Positions 1 through 9,681 of a stretch of DNA of 64,000 nucleotides are shown here, piece after piece. A model generated the notes under the pieces. The model ran no database searches. It was not told the DNA's origin and saw nothing but the letters and a program-made list of their open reading frames with translations. Source of the DNA: Verrucomicrobiales bacterium. GTDB lineage: Bacteria; Verrucomicrobiota; Verrucomicrobiia; Verrucomicrobiales; DEV007. The translations under genes were made by a program, and so were the position numbers. The stretch covers positions 1-64,000 of the forward strand of contig JARGPI010000018.1 of assembly GCA_029213005.1 (NCBI GenBank). The letters are read 5' to 3'. Position 1 is the stretch's first letter. Every line of letters begins with the position of its first letter.

Positions 1-123
1 CCGGTCACCCATGACATGGATTGCGAAACCGGCATCAAAGTAGGATTCCTCATTGTGATAAAAATCCGCAGCATCGGAGAAATTCCCCGTTTCGAATCGG
101 GGGGATTCACAAGAGCCATCCAT
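1..123 (-). CDS. Possible 5' end of a gene running off the left edge
   Basis: Forty-one codons are open on the minus strand from an ATG at 123 down to base 1. The peptide is acidic and aromatic, starts MDGSCESPRFETG and ends FAIHVMGDR at the edge. I do not recognise the family. There is no convincing ribosome binding site before the ATG. The start sits about 90 bases from the inverted repeat at 209-273. It may be the beginning of a real gene, or a chance reading frame. Confidence 0.25.
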   Translation of the reverse strand, partial: MDGSCESPRFETGNFSDAADFYHNEESYFDAGFAIHVMGDR

Positions 124-208
124 CCAACGGGAATTGTCTTTTTTCTACCGAATTATGCAAGTTTTGTCCGTGCTTGGAATGGCACTGGATTAAGCGAACG
201 TAGTGGAG

Positions 209-278
209 GGTCTCCGCACCCGACGACAGGCTGAGCCATCCTTGCCATGGGCAATGCAGCGGGTGCGGAGACCTTTTT
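209..278. repeat. 14-bp perfect inverted repeat with a T-tract
   Basis: Bases 209-222 and 260-273 are perfect reverse complements (GGTCTCCGCACCCG and its complement) around a 37-base loop, followed on the plus strand by TTTTT at 274-278. The form resembles a rho-independent terminator, but no plus-strand gene ends upstream. It could equally be a solitary palindromic repeat. The rest of 279-637 is AT-rich intergenic sequence; I see no gene there. Confidence 0.5.
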
Positions 279-637
279 CTACGTTACCCAACCATTGAAG
301 TCCTTCCTTAAACTAGTGCAATTTGTCCGTGCTTGTTAATTCATCGAATCTTTGTAGTTAACACGCAGAAATTACGCACTACTCTTCGATTCTCCCGCTG
401 CACCTAAACATCCGGTGCCGAAAGAATGAAGTCAACTGCACCGTTGGTTCGGAAGCATTTGTTCTTACCTTTTTGAAAAGATTATGAATCTTTAATAATT
501 GTCGTGAATTGGTTGCCGGTCGATAAAATTGTAGCGGCGCCTGATCACAATAAAGAGTTTGGAATCACCGACGATTCGTGAAAATATATAAATGTTCGAA
601 GATTGAGTCGGTAGATCAACATTGACCAAAAATCACG

Positions 638-1411
638 ATGAAATTTAATGTAAATCAGAGTGGGGCGACAATGCTTCTCGTATGGGTGCTGCTGTTGGTC
701 GGAACGGTGTTTGCGGATGAAAATCCGGCAGAGCTGGCGACGCCACGGGAGACGACCGGTAAACATCGGTGGGTTGCTAATCACTATAAACGGATGATGG
801 ATCTGGCGGACAAGTCGCCCGGGAAATTTAAGATGGTCTTTGTCGGCGACTCGATTACTAAAAAGTGGCTCGATAAATCCGGCACTCTCTGGGCCGATAA
901 CTTTGGTGATGAGACCAGTCCGAATTATGCTTTGAACCTCGGGGTTCCGGGAGATCGCACCGACCATGTGCTCTATCGGCTGATGTCACGCGCTGATGGT
1001 GGTTTGGGGAATTTGGACAACCCGGCGATTCAGCCGGAAGTCATCGTTCTCATGATTGGCTCGAACAATCTTTTTCCACCCCACAGTGCGGAACAGATCG
1101 CAGGTGGCATTGAGGCCGTGGCCCGGCGTCTGAGAACGCTACGCCCAAACTCGAGGTTAATCATCTGCTCGGTCATTCCCTCTAACAATGAGAAGACTGA
1201 TCAGGAGCAAGTTCTGCCGGCAAATGCTACATTACCAGCGTTGGCTGATAGTCTGGGAGAGAGTGTCGAATTCCTGGATCTGTATCCCGCATTCCTGGAT
1301 GAGCAGGGAAAGAAAAATACTGAATGTTATGACGACGGTTTGCATCTTAATGAAGCCGGTTATGCGATCTGGCTTCGTGAACTGATGCCACTGCTTCAAA
1401 AAATGAGGTAG
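638..1411 (+). CDS. Secreted SGNH/GDSL-type hydrolase
   Basis: This is a 257-residue exported esterase-like protein of the SGNH hydrolase superfamily, closest in pattern to the platelet-activating-factor acetylhydrolase gamma-like group. Family blocks are visible: the nucleophile block VGDSIT near residue 70, the glycine block NLGVPGDRT near 106, the oxyanion asparagine in IGSNN near 145, and the catalytic Asp-His pair in YDDGLHLNEAGY near 235. The N-terminus has a hydrophobic stretch ending FADEN, consistent with export. The ATG at 638 supplies a lysine for the n-region. An ATG at 671 would leave an uncharged signal sequence but has a more G-rich upstream. The substrate may be an acetyl or other ester on a polysaccharide, which would suit the sulfatase neighbourhood; that is inference. 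Confidence 0.85.
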   Translation: MKFNVNQSGATMLLVWVLLLVGTVFADENPAELATPRETTGKHRWVANHYKRMMDLADKSPGKFKMVFVGDSITKKWLDKSGTLWADNFGDETSPNYALNLGVPGDRTDHVLYRLMSRADGGLGNLDNPAIQPEVIVLMIGSNNLFPPHSAEQIAGGIEAVARRLRTLRPNSRLIICSVIPSNNEKTDQEQVLPANATLPALADSLGESVEFLDLYPAFLDEQGKKNTECYDDGLHLNEAGYAIWLRELMPLLQKMR

Positions 1412-1455
1412 CAATAGACGCTAATCTGACGGTCCCTCTTCATCCGGCAGTTTGC

Positions 1456-2931
1456 TCACCCTTTCTTCCTCTCTTTGGTTCCTGATCGGCGCTTTCTTTT
1501 TTGATCCGGAGTCGGTGTTTTGGGCCGGTAGGCTTTGGTTTCCTTGAGGTATTCCATTAACTTCCCTTGGAGGGCTTTGGTTTTCTCCGGCATAGTGGTC
1601 GCCAGGTTTTTGGTTTCGTGGGGATCGTCGGAAAGGTTGAACAGCAGCACGTCTTTGTGGTGGTAGTTGTGAATCAATTTGAAGTCTCCGATGCGGATCG
1701 CACTGGCCGGATAACTGCCCTCGCCCTGATAGTGCGGGAAATGCCAGTAGAGAGCGTTCCGTCGAATCGGGTCGCCGGTGAAGAGTGGAACGAGGCTGAC
1801 GCCATCAACATGTTGGTCGGGCCGGGCAGCCAGTCCGGTCATCTCGAGCAGGGATGGGTAAAAGTCCATGCTTGTCACCTGGACATCAGAACTCGACCCG
1901 GGCGCGGAGTGGCCGGGCCAGTGAATCAGTAGCGGGGTTCGCAATCCGCCCTCGAACAGGAAGGTCTTCCCTCCCCGTAAAGACATAACCGAAGTTGCGT
2001 CCGGCTTGTTTACGGTTGATCGACCGCCATTATCTCCGGTGAAAATGATAATGGTATTTTCATACTGGCCGGACTCTTTCAGGGCATCAACTAATCTCCC
2101 GATGTTTTCGTCCAGATTATATAGTTCGCCGGCATATTCCGGGCTGTTTTGTTGTAGTTTATGAGGTTGATGGGAATAGTCATCAAGAGCGGTTTCGGAT
2201 TTGATTCCCAGCTGCTTTGCTTTCTTTGCGAATTTAGCGCGAAGCTCCGGTTTGGATTCGATCCGGGCATGCATGGCGAAGTGGCAAAGGTGCAGATAGA
2301 ATGGTTGATCACGCTTGGTGGTGACAAAGTCGATGGCTTCATCAGTGATTAGATCGGTATAGCAGTCGCCCTTCTTTGATTTACCTGGAAAGTATCTTGC
2401 GCAGTTAAAGAGATTACAGCTGTTGGTTTCGATGATCGCTTTTTGCGAGTCGTAGCCGTGATTTTTTGGCCCGCCGGTTTCTTTGAGGCTTCCCATGTGC
2501 CATTTGCCGAAAAACGCGGTGTCATATCCGGCATCCCGAAAGGTCTCGCCCAGAGTAACTTCAGACTCTTTGATTCCATCCGATTTCGGGACGGGGCAAT
2601 AGACGACTTGTTCGTCATCCTGCCGGGCGAAGAAGTAGTCGGCTCCTTTCAGCCATTGGGTAACGCCATGGCGAGCCGGGTTCTTTCCCGTCAGAATACT
2701 GGTGCGGGTTGGTGAGCACATTGGACTTGGGGTGTAGCAATTGTCGAAACGCATCCATTCTTTGGCGAGTCTGTCGATTTGCGGCGTCTCATAAAAAGTG
2801 CTGCCGTTGTAGCCTACATCATACCACCCGAAGTCATCGATTAAAATGAACATGATGTTTGGCTTTTTGGCTTCGGCGACTGCCGTGAGAGTGGTCAGGG
2901 TTAGCAGTATGAGATACAGTGATTTTTTCAT
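1456..2931 (-). CDS. Secreted sulfatase (arylsulfatase A type)
   Basis: Alkaline-phosphatase-superfamily sulfatase of 491 residues with a signal peptide starting MKKSLYLILL. The metal-binding start NIMFILIDDFGW and the formylglycine signature C72-S-P-T-R are present, so this is a Cys-type sulfatase needing maturation by a formylglycine-generating enzyme or anSME; neither is in the window. Later FTGDNGG and WHFPHY blocks are typical of family S1. The tail is lysine- and arginine-rich. I chose the ATG at 2931 because the 16 residues that an upstream start would add are not signal-like. It is convergent with the SGNH hydrolase. The substrate is probably a sulfated glycan, but cannot be read from sequence. 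Confidence 0.9.
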   Translation of the reverse strand: MKKSLYLILLTLTTLTAVAEAKKPNIMFILIDDFGWYDVGYNGSTFYETPQIDRLAKEWMRFDNCYTPSPMCSPTRTSILTGKNPARHGVTQWLKGADYFFARQDDEQVVYCPVPKSDGIKESEVTLGETFRDAGYDTAFFGKWHMGSLKETGGPKNHGYDSQKAIIETNSCNLFNCARYFPGKSKKGDCYTDLITDEAIDFVTTKRDQPFYLHLCHFAMHARIESKPELRAKFAKKAKQLGIKSETALDDYSHQPHKLQQNSPEYAGELYNLDENIGRLVDALKESGQYENTIIIFTGDNGGRSTVNKPDATSVMSLRGGKTFLFEGGLRTPLLIHWPGHSAPGSSSDVQVTSMDFYPSLLEMTGLAARPDQHVDGVSLVPLFTGDPIRRNALYWHFPHYQGEGSYPASAIRIGDFKLIHNYHHKDVLLFNLSDDPHETKNLATTMPEKTKALQGKLMEYLKETKAYRPKTPTPDQKRKRRSGTKERKKG

Positions 2932-3127
2932 TGCTGGGTTCGCTCGAAGGTTTGTAAGGGTATCCCGATTTACCGACAAATCGAGTGTTTCTGACTCCCT
3001 GTTTCCTCAAGGAGTTCTTACTTAACTCTTCGCAGGCCCCGATCTTCCATGCTGCTTGTTAAAACAACAATTCACCTTCGATGAATTGACTTCGCTTTCT
3101 AAAATATGAATCTTAAGGGAATTAATA

Positions 3128-3646
3128 ATGAAACGGAAAATTATACTTAACCTTTGCACCACTCTCGATTCCTATATAGAGGGACCGAATGGTGAATATG
3201 ACTGGTGTTTTACCGATCAAGATTATGGAATGACTGAGTTTTTGAGCCGAGTTGATACCATTTTTTTCGGTCGAAAAAGTTATGAGCAATTGAAAAGTTC
3301 AGCACCCGATGCCTTCGCTGACAAGCGGGCGATCGTATTTTCAAGAACGCTGAAAGATGGAGAAAATGGCCTCAAGGTCATAGGAGAGGATTTAGAAAAG
3401 GAAGTTTCTGAATTGCTTATTCAACCGGGAAAAGATATTTGGCTTTTCGGCGGTGCGAGCCTTGTTTCCACTTTGCTGAAAATGAAGGTCGTGGATGAAC
3501 TGATGATTGCGGTCCATCCCTTGATTCTCGGGAAAGGTAAGCCGCTGTTCACTGGAGTTGACGAACGAATCCATTTAAAACTCACCGACACGAAAACGTA
3601 CTCTTCAGGATTAGTGCAAATGTTTTACGAGGTGAACTATCAATAA
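3128..3646 (+). CDS. Dihydrofolate reductase-like (RibD C-terminal domain) protein
   Basis: This 172-residue cytosolic protein has the DHFR/RibD_C fold signature. It starts with a beta-strand and SYIEGPNGEYDW, followed by DTIFFGRKSYE (pyridine nucleotide side), IWLFGGASLVSTLL and a late HPLILGKGKPLF. It belongs to the YyaP/YqjY-type family of stand-alone reductase-like proteins, whose physiological substrate is generally unknown. A good Shine-Dalgarno (AAGGGA) lies 7 bases before the ATG. It stands alone between two unrelated genes, with no folate or riboflavin gene beside it. Confidence 0.8.
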   Translation: MKRKIILNLCTTLDSYIEGPNGEYDWCFTDQDYGMTEFLSRVDTIFFGRKSYEQLKSSAPDAFADKRAIVFSRTLKDGENGLKVIGEDLEKEVSELLIQPGKDIWLFGGASLVSTLLKMKVVDELMIAVHPLILGKGKPLFTGVDERIHLKLTDTKTYSSGLVQMFYEVNYQ

Positions 3647-3791
3647 TAAGTGCTTCAACGCTCTGTGCCTTCCTGTTCTTCAACTGATGAAACGGTACTC
3701 CGCCGTCCGGAGGTCCGGGCTAGCGCTCTGATCGGGTGCGCCTCAACTTTTGATCTTGAAAAACCGAATTGAGAGAGTCACTTGTCGGTGG

Positions 3792-4490
3792 ATGGTCGGA
3801 CTATATTCGAGGGGAATAGTGAGGTGGGTTTTACTTCTGCTTTTTGTGGTGGCCTCAATCGGGCTTTCTGTTTCTCTTTGGAAGTACCCTGAGGAGAATG
3901 GTTTCTCTGTTTTTACAACAACGATCTCTTTTCTAGGATCGCCGGATACTTCGCGAAATCCGGAAGGGTATATTTGGTATCGAACAGGAATGACGGCCCT
4001 GGTTTTCCTGCTCTCTCTGTTAGTTGGGCAGCGTCATCGAAATATTCGGCCCCGGGCTGGGGGAGGGTTGAACATCCCAACCGCTTTGTATGGCATTGGG
4101 ATGTTTCTAATTCTAGCTTCCGTCTGGATTCCCGATTCCCGGGAAATTTATTGGGGCACAATTAGAACCGGGAGTCTCCACACTCGCATCGCGATTATTT
4201 CGATTTTCATTACCCTGATTGCTGTGATTTCTGATGCTGTAGTGCTCAAACTAAGCAAATTTCGGAGTAGTTCGTTCTGGGTGATTCGGATTTTTATGGT
4301 GCTATGGATTACCGCCGTAATCAGTTTGGCTACCTGGGAATGGAGATGCGGACAGGACCCCTCGCTCGAACACTGGCCCGGAGACGGAATTCATTCGACC
4401 CCTCTCTGGGAATGGATTTTGTTTGTCTACCTGATCGGCTATCTTTACTGGATCTCCAGGAGCCTAACCGCTCAAAATGGTTTTGACTGA
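3792..4490 (+). CDS. Multi-pass membrane protein, DUF998-like
   Basis: A hydrophobic protein with about six predicted membrane spans (first one WVLLLLFVVASIGLSVSLW). The pattern of a first span, then FTTTISFLGSPDTSRNPEG, then another span resembles the DUF998/Frost-like family, where a short loop with an S-x-L-G motif precedes NPEG; this is a tentative assignment. The only ATG in the frame near the first span is at 3792. The frame is open upstream, with TTG codons at 3750 and 3756 that could give a positively charged 14-residue extension. No function is assigned. Confidence 0.6.
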   Translation: MVGLYSRGIVRWVLLLLFVVASIGLSVSLWKYPEENGFSVFTTTISFLGSPDTSRNPEGYIWYRTGMTALVFLLSLLVGQRHRNIRPRAGGGLNIPTALYGIGMFLILASVWIPDSREIYWGTIRTGSLHTRIAIISIFITLIAVISDAVVLKLSKFRSSSFWVIRIFMVLWITAVISLATWEWRCGQDPSLEHWPGDGIHSTPLWEWILFVYLIGYLYWISRSLTAQNGFD

Positions 4491-4619
4491 ACGAGAGCGG
4501 TGGCGTTGTCGAACAGATGAAAATCTAGTAACCCGTGGGCGGCGGGTATCATCTCAGGTAGTTGATCACGCCGATTCGGCTATTGAAAGGCTCCACTGAT
4601 TTGCGCTAGGCTGGGCTTT

Positions 4620-6482
4620 ATGAGTCGCTTCTACCTCAGTTACGTCGCCGTCATAGCCATATCTTCCAGTATCTTCGGGAATTCAGCGGATGATACGGCC
4701 TTGATGATCGATCCGAAATTACATCATATTCGAAATGCTGAACCTCGGGAATGGTCAAATTTTCCTGCAGAGGCGGAAGCTAAAGAGTTGCGTGTCGATT
4801 TTGAACTCGAATCCCCTGAAGGCTTTTCACTATTAACGTTACAGCATAAGAGTACCAAACAAACCTGGGCGGTCACTTTGAATGACAAGGCGTTGGGTAA
4901 GCTGATTCGAGATCACAATCACCTGGAATCAGGGTTTTTGATTCCGCCGGGAACCTTGACGCCCGGAACAAATACACTTTTGATCAAAACGGAGTCTCCC
5001 AAGCCGGATGACATTCTCGTGGGTGCGGTTGAATTGCATCGTGGGGCGGCGGCCCTGGTTAGTGTGTCCGAAGCTGCGTCCCTCGCCAAGAAACGTGGGT
5101 TTCGTCGTGAGATCCCGAAGATGAAAACCGAAGTAAGTCTGACCGCCCGGGATGCGTCTCGAAATCTACCGATACCCTGTCGTTTCACCATCATTGATGC
5201 GGATTCAGGCGCCCTGGTTTTTGTGGGAGCGGAGTCATCAGACAACCTTGCGGTTCGCGAGGGTGTGGCTTATTCGCTTGATGGTAGAGCCACGTTTCGA
5301 CTGGCCGGATCGGAAGCTCGACCACGGCGCTACAAGATTTATTGCGGGCGTGGTTTTGAATACGGACTGGAAACCTCAACTATCGAGGTCAGTGGACAGG
5401 AGGAGCCGCTGCAACTGAACTTTTCTCTAGTTCACGAGGTGGAAACTCCCGGGCTGGTCGCCTGCGATCCCCATCTCCACACCTTCGAGTTCGATCGTCA
5501 TGGTGACTGCACGTTGACCGAGCGTCTGATTTCGGTCGCTGGCGAAGGGATCGAGCTCCCTGTGTCGACCGCGCACGATAAGCATATCGACTATGGCGAT
5601 GAAGTAAAACGCATCGGAGTATCCCGTTGGTGTACAACGGTTCCGGGCTGCGAAGTGACGACCCATCTCGGACATTTTAATACTTTCCCTATCCTGTCCG
5701 GAGCAAAGCCGGCTGAGCATAAGCTCCGTTCCTGGAGTAGGATCTTTCATAACATCTTTGCGACTCCCGGAGTTCGGATCTGTATTCTGAATCATGGTCG
5801 CGATGTTCATCGGGGATATACCCCGCTGCATCCTGACAATTTTGATTCCGAAACTGGAACCTTTCTCCGGGGAGAAAAACTACAGGCCAATGCGATGGAG
5901 TTGATTAATTCGGGGGCCCAGCAAACCGATCCTATGGAGCTGGTCAGGGATTGGTTTTCTTTACTCAAGAGCGGTCACTCAATTGCGCCGATTGGTTCGA
6001 GTGACAGCCACACCGTTAACTTTGCGATTCCGGGGCAGGCTCGAACTTACATTCGCGCCGACGACTCCGATGTGACCGGTATAAATGTTGATGAGGTCGT
6101 GGACTCACTTCTGGCGGGAAAATCGATGGTCAGTTTCGGTTTGCTCACAACCCTCGAATACCATTCTAAATCAGAGGAAGTATCGCTTAAGGTTCTCGGG
6201 CCGTCGTGGACTCGGGTCAGCACGATTGAGCTCTTCCGAAACGGGGTGGAAGTCCGCTCTATCGCTGTGCCGGAAGCTGCCGGAAAGGTGCCGGGGACCA
6301 AATACGCAGCCAGGTTCAGTTTGAAAGACTGGGACGCGAAATCAGGTGATTTTATCTGCGCGGTAGCCAGCGGGCCCGGAATTGCAGAGGGCTGGTGGCC
6401 GATGATGCCGCCCTACCAGCCCGACAAGCCGGAGTATCGTCCCTTTGTCATGGGAATCAGCGAAGCAGTTTACTTGAAGTAG
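4620..6482 (+). CDS. Secreted PHP-type metallohydrolase, CehA/McbA family
   Basis: A 620-residue protein with an N-terminal export signal, a beta-rich N-terminal half (a jelly-roll-like stretch to about residue 150, then an Ig-like region) and a C-terminal PHP metal-dependent phosphoesterase-like domain. Metal ligands are visible as ACDPHLHTFEFD (about 280), STAHDKHIDYGDE (about 318), LNHGRDVHRGY (about 390) and GSSDSHT (about 460), the layout of CehA/McbA proteins. Members of this family hydrolyse carbamates or phosphoesters, but most are uncharacterised, so the substrate here is unknown. It ends about 70 bases from the convergent sulfatase. Confidence 0.8.
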   Translation: MSRFYLSYVAVIAISSSIFGNSADDTALMIDPKLHHIRNAEPREWSNFPAEAEAKELRVDFELESPEGFSLLTLQHKSTKQTWAVTLNDKALGKLIRDHNHLESGFLIPPGTLTPGTNTLLIKTESPKPDDILVGAVELHRGAAALVSVSEAASLAKKRGFRREIPKMKTEVSLTARDASRNLPIPCRFTIIDADSGALVFVGAESSDNLAVREGVAYSLDGRATFRLAGSEARPRRYKIYCGRGFEYGLETSTIEVSGQEEPLQLNFSLVHEVETPGLVACDPHLHTFEFDRHGDCTLTERLISVAGEGIELPVSTAHDKHIDYGDEVKRIGVSRWCTTVPGCEVTTHLGHFNTFPILSGAKPAEHKLRSWSRIFHNIFATPGVRICILNHGRDVHRGYTPLHPDNFDSETGTFLRGEKLQANAMELINSGAQQTDPMELVRDWFSLLKSGHSIAPIGSSDSHTVNFAIPGQARTYIRADDSDVTGINVDEVVDSLLAGKSMVSFGLLTTLEYHSKSEEVSLKVLGPSWTRVSTIELFRNGVEVRSIAVPEAAGKVPGTKYAARFSLKDWDAKSGDFICAVASGPGIAEGWWPMMPPYQPDKPEYRPFVMGISEAVYLK

Positions 6483-6549
6483 TTGGTAGCGAGCCGATGG
6501 ACGTGGGCAACTATCAAGCACAAATCTGATCGAGTATTCTCACGTGGAT

Positions 6550-7965
6550 TTACCGAAAATCGCCGGGTTTGCCCATGCCCGCGTTGAGTCGCTTAGCGAG
6601 GTCTGCCACCACTTCGGCATTTTCCGGAAGAACAGCGATATTACGATTTTCTCCCGGATCGTTTTCGTGATCATAAAGCATGTGTCCGGTCTGTTTGCCG
6701 TTCTTTCCGCGGTATATTGTGTAGCGGTAGCGGTCGGTGCGAATCGTGTCGCCCTCGTTGAACCGACTGATAGCTTCTTCTTTTACTTTGGCATTCGGAT
6801 CCCGCAGGACTGGAAGTAGGGAAACGCCATCAAGGTGATCGGGTAGGGGAAGACCGGCGAACTCACAGAGGGTGGGGTAGACGTCAATAAATTCCGCGAG
6901 TGACCGGGTCGCGGCAGCCGATTTTAGATTGAAGGTTTCGGGGGCCGAGAAAATCAGCGGAGCCCGTACCGAAGTCTCAAAGCAACTGTGTTTGCACCAC
7001 ATGGTGTGTTCACCCAGGTTCCAGCCGTGGTCGCCCCAGAGCACGATAATGGTATTTTCATCGAGATTTAACTCATCGAAAGTGTCGAGGATTCTGCCGA
7101 TGTGGGCATCGGTATAGCTGGTGGCAGCCCGGTAACCACGGATCAGCTCAAGTGCTTTTTCTTCGGAAAGGATTCCCTTTTTCGGAATATCGGTATAGGA
7201 ACGTAACTCGCCGAAACTGTGTACGGCTCCCTTCGGGGCGTTTTCAGGTGGGTAATAATTGTCGGGCATTCTCACCTCCGACCCGGGATAGTTTTTATAG
7301 TACTTTCCTGGAGCGACAAAGGGAAGATGCGGTTTGGTGAATCCGACGGCGAGGAAAAATGGTTCCTTTTTCGTTGAGAGATCGCGAAGCCTTTCGATCG
7401 CTTTGTCGGCGGTTTTTCCGTCACCGTAGGTGTCGTCCGGGACATCGCCGCCATCTTCCCAGGAGGGCCCCCGCTCTTTACCTTTTTTGTCTTTTGATAA
7501 ATTATTTAGTGCGTCTTCGGTGATATAGGAGGCAGCCTTTGGTTTCCACGGCGGTTCGCTCCATCCTTCGACATTATCTCCGGGGATGTGAAAGATTTTG
7601 CCTAGTGAGATAGTGGTGTAGCCGTGGTTCCTGAAGTGAGTGTTGAGCGTGGTGACGCCGGGCACATCCTGATCTGCCCGGGCGAAGAAGGTTTTGAAGC
7701 GGTCTTTTGCCGGGCGGATTCCCGACATCAGCGCTGCCCGCGAGGCTCCACAAGTCGGCACCATGCAATAGGCGCGGTCGAAGCGTACGCCGCGTTTTGC
7801 GAGACGATCGAGATGTGGTGTAACCATATTCTGTGCGCCGAAACCTGCTATCTCGGGTCGCAGATCATCCACCGCGATAAATAGGATATTGGGGCGTTTT
7901 TGCTCTTCGGCGGAATAAGCCGGGAGCGATACCAGAATCGCGGCGAACAGGTAAAAGATTCTCAT
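6550..7965 (-). CDS. Secreted sulfatase (iduronate-2-sulfatase-like)
   Basis: This 471-residue family S1 sulfatase has signal peptide MRIFYLFAAILVSLPAYSA, the metal-binding block NILFIAVDDLRPEIAGFG, and the formylglycine motif C72-G-A-S-R (the C-x-A-x-R variant). VDDLRPE, AVGFTKPHLPFVAP, LWGDHGWNLGEHTMWCKHS and the RYTIYR tail are the hallmarks of the iduronate-2-sulfatase-like subgroup. The Cys-type enzyme needs a maturase that is not in the window. It is transcribed in the same direction as the next sulfatase (8061-9530) but lies 96 bases downstream of it, so co-transcription is possible but not shown. Confidence 0.9.
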   Translation of the reverse strand: MRIFYLFAAILVSLPAYSAEEQKRPNILFIAVDDLRPEIAGFGAQNMVTPHLDRLAKRGVRFDRAYCMVPTCGASRAALMSGIRPAKDRFKTFFARADQDVPGVTTLNTHFRNHGYTTISLGKIFHIPGDNVEGWSEPPWKPKAASYITEDALNNLSKDKKGKERGPSWEDGGDVPDDTYGDGKTADKAIERLRDLSTKKEPFFLAVGFTKPHLPFVAPGKYYKNYPGSEVRMPDNYYPPENAPKGAVHSFGELRSYTDIPKKGILSEEKALELIRGYRAATSYTDAHIGRILDTFDELNLDENTIIVLWGDHGWNLGEHTMWCKHSCFETSVRAPLIFSAPETFNLKSAAATRSLAEFIDVYPTLCEFAGLPLPDHLDGVSLLPVLRDPNAKVKEEAISRFNEGDTIRTDRYRYTIYRGKNGKQTGHMLYDHENDPGENRNIAVLPENAEVVADLAKRLNAGMGKPGDFR

Positions 7966-8060
7966 GATTGAACGCTAGAATCTTAGTGAAGGAGAATCAA
8001 ATACGGAAATCTGATTTGCCCGGACATTGAGTGATTCCGGTATCGCAATCTGAAAAAAAT

Positions 8061-9530
8061 CTACTCAGGATGGTTGGGGTAAACGGGCGAGTTCCGGGAC
8101 GGAGAAGGCTTGCTGCGGTCGGGATGATATTCGCGATCAATCACTTCCTGCATCTTCGCTGCTATGTCGGGGTGCTTTGCTGCGAGGTCGTTAGTTTCGG
8201 AAAGGTCGGTTTCAAGATCGTAGATTTCCACCGGTAGGTTGCCGCGTTTCACGGCTTTCCATTTGCCGGCGCGCACCGCGTGGTCGAGCCGGCTTTTAGT
8301 CTGATGAGACCAGAATAGGAAGGGATGCCGGCGCTGATTCTCCGGGTCGTTCAGGAGAGTGGGAAGTATGGAAATGCCATCGCTTCTCACCGGGGCATCC
8401 TGACCGGTGAGCTCGGCGATGGTAGGAACCATATCGGCGAAATAGCACGGATGACGGGAGGTTGTGCCAGCACCTATTTTCTCCGGCCAGCGTGCGATAA
8501 ACGGAACGCGCAGCCCGCCTTCGTAGCAGTCATTTTTTCCACCACGCAATGGACCGTTGTCGCCGAAAAATATAGAAGGTGCCGCTCCCCAGACTGATTG
8601 AAGTTGTCCGCCGTTGTCTGAAGTGAAAATGACCAAAGTATTATTTTCGATTCCGGAGTCTTTCAGCTTTTTCATAATCGCCCCGACGGAGTTATCGATC
8701 ATTCGCAGTTCGGCGGCGAAATGGCTGTGGGGCTTTGGTTGCGCGATATGGGCCGGGGTCTCCGCGGTGTAGTTGTCGTAGTCAGTGCCTGCTTCTCCCC
8801 AGCCCGCCGGAGAGGTAAATTCGGCAACCGTCTCCGGCGTGGCGATGATTTCGGTATGAGGCAGAGTGAAGGCCAGGTAGCAGAAGAAGCGATTGTCTTT
8901 CTGCTTTTCGATATAGGCGAGCGCTTCCTCTGTAAAAAGATCGTGGGTGTGGTTTTTCCGGTCAGCCGGAAGGGCGCTGGTATTGCCTTTCGCGTCGGTG
9001 ATATTATCGATCGATTCGCGGCGGTTGTTACGGATCAGGTAAGAAGGATAGTGACGGTGCCCGTGGCCCTGATCGAGAATTCCATAGAACTCGTCAAATC
9101 CCCGATCGTTCGGTGTCTGTCCACTGTTCAATCCGCCGGTTCCCCATTTTCCAAAGGCTCCGGTTGTGTATCCGGCTTGTTTGAATATTTCGGCAAGGGT
9201 TGGGGTGTCGTCGGTAAGGTCGACAAATGAACCGTTTCGCTTGTAGGGAATGTGGCCGCTGTGGAGCCCGGACATCAGTGAGGATCGGGACGGTCCACAA
9301 ACGGTGCAACCTGCGTAGGCATCCGTGAACAGCATGCCCTGCCGTGCCAGCGAATCGATGTGCGGGGTTGCGAGGCGTTTCTGTCCGTAACAGCTGAGGT
9401 GGTGATAACCGAGATCGTCCGCCAGAATGAAGATGACATTAGGCGGATTGTTTTGTGTAGTTTCGTCTGCTTGCAGGGGAGGCATTAACAGGCACAGGAG
9501 GAGTACTGAAAGATAGATATAATGAGTCAT
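8061..9530 (-). CDS. Secreted sulfatase (arylsulfatase)
   Basis: Family S1 sulfatase of 489 residues. The signal peptide is MTHYIYLSVLLLCLLMPPLQA, followed by NVIFILADDLGYHHLSCYG and the formylglycine motif C78-G-P-S-R. FTSDNGG and LRGGKNDCYEGGLRVPFIARWP complete the sulfatase pattern, and the C-terminus is proline- and serine-rich. A TTG at 9542 would add only four residues; the ATG at 9530 directly begins a normal signal peptide. It is upstream of, and co-oriented with, the iduronate-2-sulfatase-like gene. A 41-bp palindrome sits about 110 bases upstream of the start. Confidence 0.9.
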   Translation of the reverse strand: MTHYIYLSVLLLCLLMPPLQADETTQNNPPNVIFILADDLGYHHLSCYGQKRLATPHIDSLARQGMLFTDAYAGCTVCGPSRSSLMSGLHSGHIPYKRNGSFVDLTDDTPTLAEIFKQAGYTTGAFGKWGTGGLNSGQTPNDRGFDEFYGILDQGHGHRHYPSYLIRNNRRESIDNITDAKGNTSALPADRKNHTHDLFTEEALAYIEKQKDNRFFCYLAFTLPHTEIIATPETVAEFTSPAGWGEAGTDYDNYTAETPAHIAQPKPHSHFAAELRMIDNSVGAIMKKLKDSGIENNTLVIFTSDNGGQLQSVWGAAPSIFFGDNGPLRGGKNDCYEGGLRVPFIARWPEKIGAGTTSRHPCYFADMVPTIAELTGQDAPVRSDGISILPTLLNDPENQRRHPFLFWSHQTKSRLDHAVRAGKWKAVKRGNLPVEIYDLETDLSETNDLAAKHPDIAAKMQEVIDREYHPDRSKPSPSRNSPVYPNHPE

Positions 9531-9640
9531 TGGAGTTAGCAATTACAGCTGCAACTCTAACTGATATGAAATCCGGAACGAAGCAATATTCTTTTCCGTA
9601 TTCAGTGGGCATAAATCCGTGTCAATGTTCCATCGCACCG

Positions 9641-9681
9641 GACTGTACCCTGTACAGTCTGAAAGTGTACAGGGTACAGTC
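9641..9681. repeat. 41-bp palindromic element, copy 1
   Basis: Perfect 15-bp inverted arms (9641-9655 and 9667-9681) built on GACTGTACCCTGTAC, separated by an 11-base loop. The same element occurs at 55747-55787 with identical geometry, and shorter versions lie at 15546-15574 and 43301-43335. Further downstream, 9746-9760 is a small hairpin (ACCTCC, TTT, GGAGGT). The interval 9682-9949 otherwise holds no gene I can support. Confidence 0.85.
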
